Shown here piece by piece: positions 5,604-8,547 of a stretch of 8,547 nucleotides of DNA (positions are counted from its first letter, which is position 1; every line of letters starts with the position of its first letter). The translations under genes were made by a program, and so were the position numbers. Source of the stretch: DATEAV01 sp964575425 (GTDB lineage Bacteria; Chloroflexota; Anaerolineae; Anaerolineales; E44-bin32). Where the stretch lies: NCBI GenBank assembly GCA_964575425.1, contig CAZNRD010000077.1, forward strand, positions 1 to 8,547. Reading direction: 5' to 3'. The notes under the pieces were generated by a model, which was not told the DNA's origin, did not search any database, and was given only the letters and a program-made list of their open reading frames with translations.

Positions 5604-5906
5604 TTATCCGTCCGAGAACAGGCCGTTGAGCCAGCTCTTGGCCCGCTCCGGAACGCCCAAGGCTTCGAGCCTTGCTCTAGTGACGATAGCCACCACAGCC
5701 GTGCCTCCCACCGCAAGCCATAGCGGCGCGGTCGCGGTCGCGGCCGCGGCCGCCGCCGCCAGCGCCGCCAGATGCGCCAAGTTCGCCTCCCTCGCCTCGG
5801 CCTCGGCGTTCCTTTGGGCCATCTCGGCGCGCACGCGCTCTTCCTCTTCCTGCCTCTTCCTCGCCGCCTCCAGCGCGGCCGCCGTCGCGGCACCACCCCA
5901 CAGCAC
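5604..5906 (-). CDS. Short coiled-coil protein, truncated copy of the toxin-like N-terminus
   Basis: This is a product of about 100 residues starting at GTG 5906 (VLWGG). Residues 1-17 are what remains of a membrane helix; 17-50 form a charged coiled coil (ARKRQEEEERVRAEMAQRNA), then comes an Ala-rich stretch. A second hydrophobic segment (APLWLAVGGTAVVAIV) and a tail ending SWLNGLFSDG follow. The first half is a copy of the N-terminal part of the large protein encoded at 6587-8545, at about 92 % DNA identity over 128 bases. The similarity continues past the GTG to about 5930, but no ATG, GTG or TTG lies in the 50 bases up to the stop of the preceding gene. The start is therefore doubtful, without a ribosome-binding site, and the gene may be a 5'-truncated duplicate. 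It ends in TAA, ten bases before the next gene. Confidence 0.5.
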   Translation of the reverse strand: MLWGGAATAAALEAARKRQEEEERVRAEMAQRNAEAEAREANLAHLAALAAAAAAATATAPLWLAVGGTAVVAIVTRARLEALGVPERAKSWLNGLFSDG

Positions 5907-5910
5907 GCCG
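5761..5910. repeat. Dispersed repeat, copy 1 (matches 8298-8468)
   Basis: Bases 5761-5888 align without gaps to 8298-8425, with 10 mismatches in 128 by my count. After a 21-base deletion in this copy the match resumes at 5895-5910 against 8453-8468, where all 16 bases agree. The repeat encodes the membrane anchor and coiled coil in both genes, in the same strand and frame. The deletion removes seven residues from the anchor helix. Confidence 0.9.
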
Positions 5911-5956
5911 CAGGATGATGTGGAGGAACTCGGCCAGCGGTAGACCGGCGAGCCGG

Positions 5957-6577
5957 TCAGCAGATCTTGTGGTCCGCGGGCGCCGTGCTTCCGGGAGCAG
6001 GCGGAAGGGGATCGATGCGGTAGTACTCTTCGACAAACCGGCGGTATTTGTCCCAAAGGTCCGGGCGGCGCAGGTCGAACAGCTCGAAGAAGCGCACGCC
6101 GTAGTGCTCCCAGATCAGCGCCTCTCGCGCGACCACGGACGCCGGGGGGTACTCCCGCCGCAGCCTCTTGTCCTCATCGGATTGCCATTGCTGCTCCAGG
6201 ACGGGGGGCATGAATCCACCGCGTTCTCTGTCCATCCCCGCAGCAACTTCCTCAGGCGAATACCCCTCGAGGAAGAGCACGGGCAGGAAGACGGGATAGT
6301 GCCAGCAATAGCACTCCTCGCCGTTCCACATCATGGTCGGTTCGCTGTCGGGGGCGTGAAGCCTGCCATATTTGACGTAGAGCTCATCCTGCTCGGGCAG
6401 GGGACTCACAGTCGCCAGGGAGACCTTCACGCGGCACCACTCGGAGTTGTAGATCACCTTGGTGCGATACTTGCTGGCATACTGCTTGAAGCTTATGCGG
6501 AAGCCCCAGCGGGCGAAGTCGAGCTTCGTTTCCAGGAAGGCGATGAGCTTGTCGCCGTGCGGCTGTTCTTCGTTCAT
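5957..6577 (-). CDS. Unknown 206-residue protein, candidate immunity protein
   Basis: This is a soluble protein without signal peptide or membrane helix. The central part is the most distinctive: SEWCRVKVS (45-53), then YGRLHAP (70-76), then MMWNGEECYCWH (82-93), then PVLFLEGYSPEEV (99-111). Conserved-looking Trp, Cys (48, 89, 91) and His (73, 93) residues could hold a structural core or metal, but I cannot assign a named family. The C-terminal third is charged and helical (WDKYRRFVEEYYRI) with a Pro-rich end. The ATG at 6577 lies nine bases after the stop of the toxin-like gene, with GAGGG and AAGG upstream. By analogy with polymorphic toxin loci, where the immunity gene directly follows the toxin gene, I infer that it neutralises the C-terminal domain of its neighbour. 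That is inference from position only. Confidence 0.72.
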   Translation of the reverse strand: MNEEQPHGDKLIAFLETKLDFARWGFRISFKQYASKYRTKVIYNSEWCRVKVSLATVSPLPEQDELYVKYGRLHAPDSEPTMMWNGEECYCWHYPVFLPVLFLEGYSPEEVAAGMDRERGGFMPPVLEQQWQSDEDKRLRREYPPASVVAREALIWEHYGVRFFELFDLRRPDLWDKYRRFVEEYYRIDPLPPAPGSTAPADHKIC

Positions 6578-6586
6578 GCCTTGCCC

Positions 6587-8547
6587 TCAGGGTTTGGTCC
6601 AGCGGATGATCTGGGCGGAGTTATCGAAGCTGGGGACATAGCCAGCCCGGAGCAGGACTTCGACCTCCCACAGGCGGAAGGGGATCGTGTCCTCCTTCAG
6701 GACCCGAAGAGCCCCTTCCACGCGTCCCCGCATGAAGAGGCGGATGGCCGCGCTCTGGAGGTCGAACCTCTCACTTGGCATTCGGGCCAGCGAGTAGTCG
6801 AAATCCAGCCCCTGTGCAATGCCTCTCTGCATGGCGGCTTCGTTGACGCGCCATAGGGTATCCCCAACCCGCGCATCGCCCCTCCCGTAGCGCTCGACGA
6901 GCCGGTGATAGAGCTCGGGGTGAGTTTCGTACCACAGGCCTCCGTCCAGGCGGCCATCGTTGACATATCCGCTGCCATGGCGTTCCCAGACGCCCAAGAC
7001 AAAGCGGTCGCCGTTGCCCTGAACCGAATTGGCCGCGATCTCCTCGATCAGCCGCCTGGCATCCGGGCTGGACAGGTCATCGAGCTCCACGAGGCGGGAC
7101 ACGGCCCTCAGGACCTGCGCGTCCCGCCCGGCGCGCGCCGCCAACTCGGGGCCGAATTCCGCGAGATCGGCCGCATCCCAAGCCAGCAGGGCAGGCAAGG
7201 CGCCGTCCCCATCGGCGGTGGCTGTGGCCACGACGTCGTCGCTTAGCAGCGAGAGCTTTCGCGCCGCATCGTCACCGTAGCGAGCTGCGATCTCCGAAAG
7301 TTCTTGGCCCGCTTCCCTGAGGAGAGTGTTGCCTGGGGTCCCGCCGTCCAGCCGCTCCAGCTGGAGTTCCAGCCCTGTCTCGGCTGCGCGCGAATCGCCC
7401 CGCGCCGTCTGGATGGCCAGCTTGGCTTGCAGGCCGATGTCCTCGACCTTGTCCCACAGCGTCAGCGCCGCCCCAACGCGGGCGCAGCCGGTCGGATGGC
7501 TGAGGCACCAGCGCATGGCGCCGTTCCCGACCGCATACACCCCCTGCTGCACAACCCCGCCCTGCACTGCCAGGCCCGCGGCGACCGCAGCCGTGGAGGT
7601 CACCAGGGCCGCGCCGCCGGAGTAGGCGGCGTTGCGCAGGACTCCCGTGCCCAGGGGGCGGTGGAAGTAGGCGTTCAGCCCTGCCGTGCCCAGCGCGGCC
7701 GTCCCAGCGGAGACGGCGACCGCGAGTCCTATCGCCACTGGCGCGGCGAGACCGCCGGTCAGGACGATCGCCGCTGCCGTGAGGCCGACGGCAGCACCGA
7801 CGGCCAGCCAGGTAACAGGCTGGTTGCGGTCGATCCAGCGCAGGCCCCTCTCAGCGGCCTGCTGCACCGGCTGCACGAGGTTCTGCTGAACCCACTGCCC
7901 CGCCCGCTGCCACCAGGGACCAGAGGTCGGCTGGGCTCGGTATGGCACTGGCGGCACGTATCCCCCTGAACCTGGCCCGGCGACCGAGGTCCGCCTGCCA
8001 GAAGTCGAAGGCGGAGCGGGCGGAAGAGGTTCGTCCCGCCGCTGGCCAAGCTGGCGGAGGTCACGCGGCCGCGAGGCAGCCGCACTCCGTCCCCGGTCGT
8101 CGGGCGGGACGGCCTGGCCGCCCTGTTGCGCGCCGGCGTAGTCCTGCTGCTTCCACTTCGCCACGTCGAACGCAGGGGGCCGCGGCGCCGCCGGCGCCTG
8201 AGGCGGGTGTGTCCTTGCGAAGCGCCTCTCCGACGGCCACTCGTCGTCTCTGTCCTTGTCCTTGGCTGCGGCCGCCGCGGCCACCGCCGCCGCCGCCAGC
8301 GCCGCCAGATGCGCCAGGTTCGCCTCCCTCGCCTCGGCCTCGGCGTTCTTGCGCTCCATCTCGGCGCGCAGTCTCTCTTCCTCTTCCTGCCTCTTCCTCG
8401 CCGCCTCCAGCGCCGCCGCCGTCGCCCCGGCAATCACGACCGCAGCCGCCGCACCCCACAGCACGCCGGAAGACGAAGTCGAGGCGCCCGGCGCAGGCTC
8501 GCCCGCTGAGCCGCCCCCTGGCTGCCCCGACGTCCCGCCTCCCACGC
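6587..8547 (-). CDS. Polymorphic-toxin-like protein, 5' end outside the window
   Basis: At least 652 residues are visible, counted from the GTG at 8545, but the true start is probably beyond the edge. In order: a Gly/Pro-rich lead (1-25), a membrane helix (28-46), a charged coiled coil (46-80, RKRQEEEERLRAEMERKNAE), an Ala run (78-94), and a Pro/Arg-rich disordered linker (100-208). Then come an amphipathic stretch with two Trp (211-240), a hydrophobic region with two or three helices (244-290 and 308-340), a helical connector (350-500) and a compact C-terminal domain (about 503-652). That last domain has RFVLGVWERHGSGYVNDG (514-531), a GG-LWYE turn, LWRVNEAA, and an end piece RLWEVEVLLRAGYV. 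I infer an effector whose final domain is the toxin; I cannot name its activity. A 9-base gap leads to the putative immunity gene. Confidence 0.75.
   Translation of the reverse strand, partial: VGGGTSGQPGGGSAGEPAPGASTSSSGVLWGAAAAVVIAGATAAALEAARKRQEEEERLRAEMERKNAEAEAREANLAHLAALAAAAVAAAAAAKDKDRDDEWPSERRFARTHPPQAPAAPRPPAFDVAKWKQQDYAGAQQGGQAVPPDDRGRSAAASRPRDLRQLGQRRDEPLPPAPPSTSGRRTSVAGPGSGGYVPPVPYRAQPTSGPWWQRAGQWVQQNLVQPVQQAAERGLRWIDRNQPVTWLAVGAAVGLTAAAIVLTGGLAAPVAIGLAVAVSAGTAALGTAGLNAYFHRPLGTGVLRNAAYSGGAALVTSTAAVAAGLAVQGGVVQQGVYAVGNGAMRWCLSHPTGCARVGAALTLWDKVEDIGLQAKLAIQTARGDSRAAETGLELQLERLDGGTPGNTLLREAGQELSEIAARYGDDAARKLSLLSDDVVATATADGDGALPALLAWDAADLAEFGPELAARAGRDAQVLRAVSRLVELDDLSSPDARRLIEEIAANSVQGNGDRFVLGVWERHGSGYVNDGRLDGGLWYETHPELYHRLVERYGRGDARVGDTLWRVNEAAMQRGIAQGLDFDYSLARMPSERFDLQSAAIRLFMRGRVEGALRVLKEDTIPFRLWEVEVLLRAGYVPSFDNSAQIIRWTKP
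8298..8468. repeat. Dispersed repeat, copy 2 (matches 5761-5910)
   Basis: This is the longer copy of the anchor/coiled-coil segment, inside the large toxin-like gene. It contains the 21 bases (about 8432-8452, exact edges uncertain) that are missing in copy 1. The two copies are 2.4 kb apart and in direct orientation, so recombination between them would delete the toxin C-terminus and its candidate immunity gene. Confidence 0.88.

Noticed and set aside
5915..6856. Plus-strand open frame of 313 codons
   Set aside because: It is antisense to the 206-residue gene and the toxin C-terminus; an antisense open frame is expected at this GC content.

Overview
All convincing genes lie on the minus strand, so the window reads from right (8547) to left (1). 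The DNA is GC-rich. The gene set (an Ala/Glu coiled-coil, Pro-rich toxin-like protein, an orphan YgiT-type zinc finger, an N-terminally extended deoxyribose-phosphate aldolase and a GAF sensor protein) suggests a bacterium of the Chloroflexota, perhaps Anaerolineae. That assignment is an inference from protein style; the window has no rRNA or other marker gene.

Right half (about 8547 to 5593). A large open frame, cut by the window edge, has the build of a polymorphic (effector-type) toxin: a membrane anchor, a charged coiled coil, a Pro-rich linker, a hydrophobic pre-toxin region and a compact C-terminal domain of about 150 residues. A soluble 206-residue protein follows after only 9 bases and is the natural candidate for its immunity partner. 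Next is a short gene that repeats the anchor and coiled-coil part of the big protein at about 92 % DNA identity but ends in an unrelated tail. A two-helix membrane protein of 80 residues follows.

Middle (about 5351 to 3600). This stretch shows lesion after lesion. A multi-helix membrane protein appears shifted by one G just after its coupled ATG. A tiny membrane ORF is interrupted by tandem palindromic repeats that carry in-frame stops. A TPR protein is split by an in-frame TAG. A decayed gene changes reading frame twice. The neighbourhood looks like an accessory operon in decay, although sequencing or assembly error and readthrough cannot be excluded from sequence alone. About 200 bases (3589 to 3790) then hold nothing I can assign.

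Left half (3588 to 32). Housekeeping-type genes are intact: signal peptidase I (lepB) behind a near-consensus promoter, then deoC, a YgiT-type zinc-finger protein and a REC/GAF/histidine-kinase-like protein. The last three are packed with a 1-base gap and a 4-base overlap and probably form one operon behind an extended -10 promoter. Both promoters place the predicted transcription start at, or a few bases before, a GTG codon, which suggests leaderless or nearly leaderless messages. The GAF protein keeps its ATP-lid glycine motifs but lacks the N-box asparagines and a convincing phospho-histidine, so it is probably a degenerate signalling protein rather than a working kinase.
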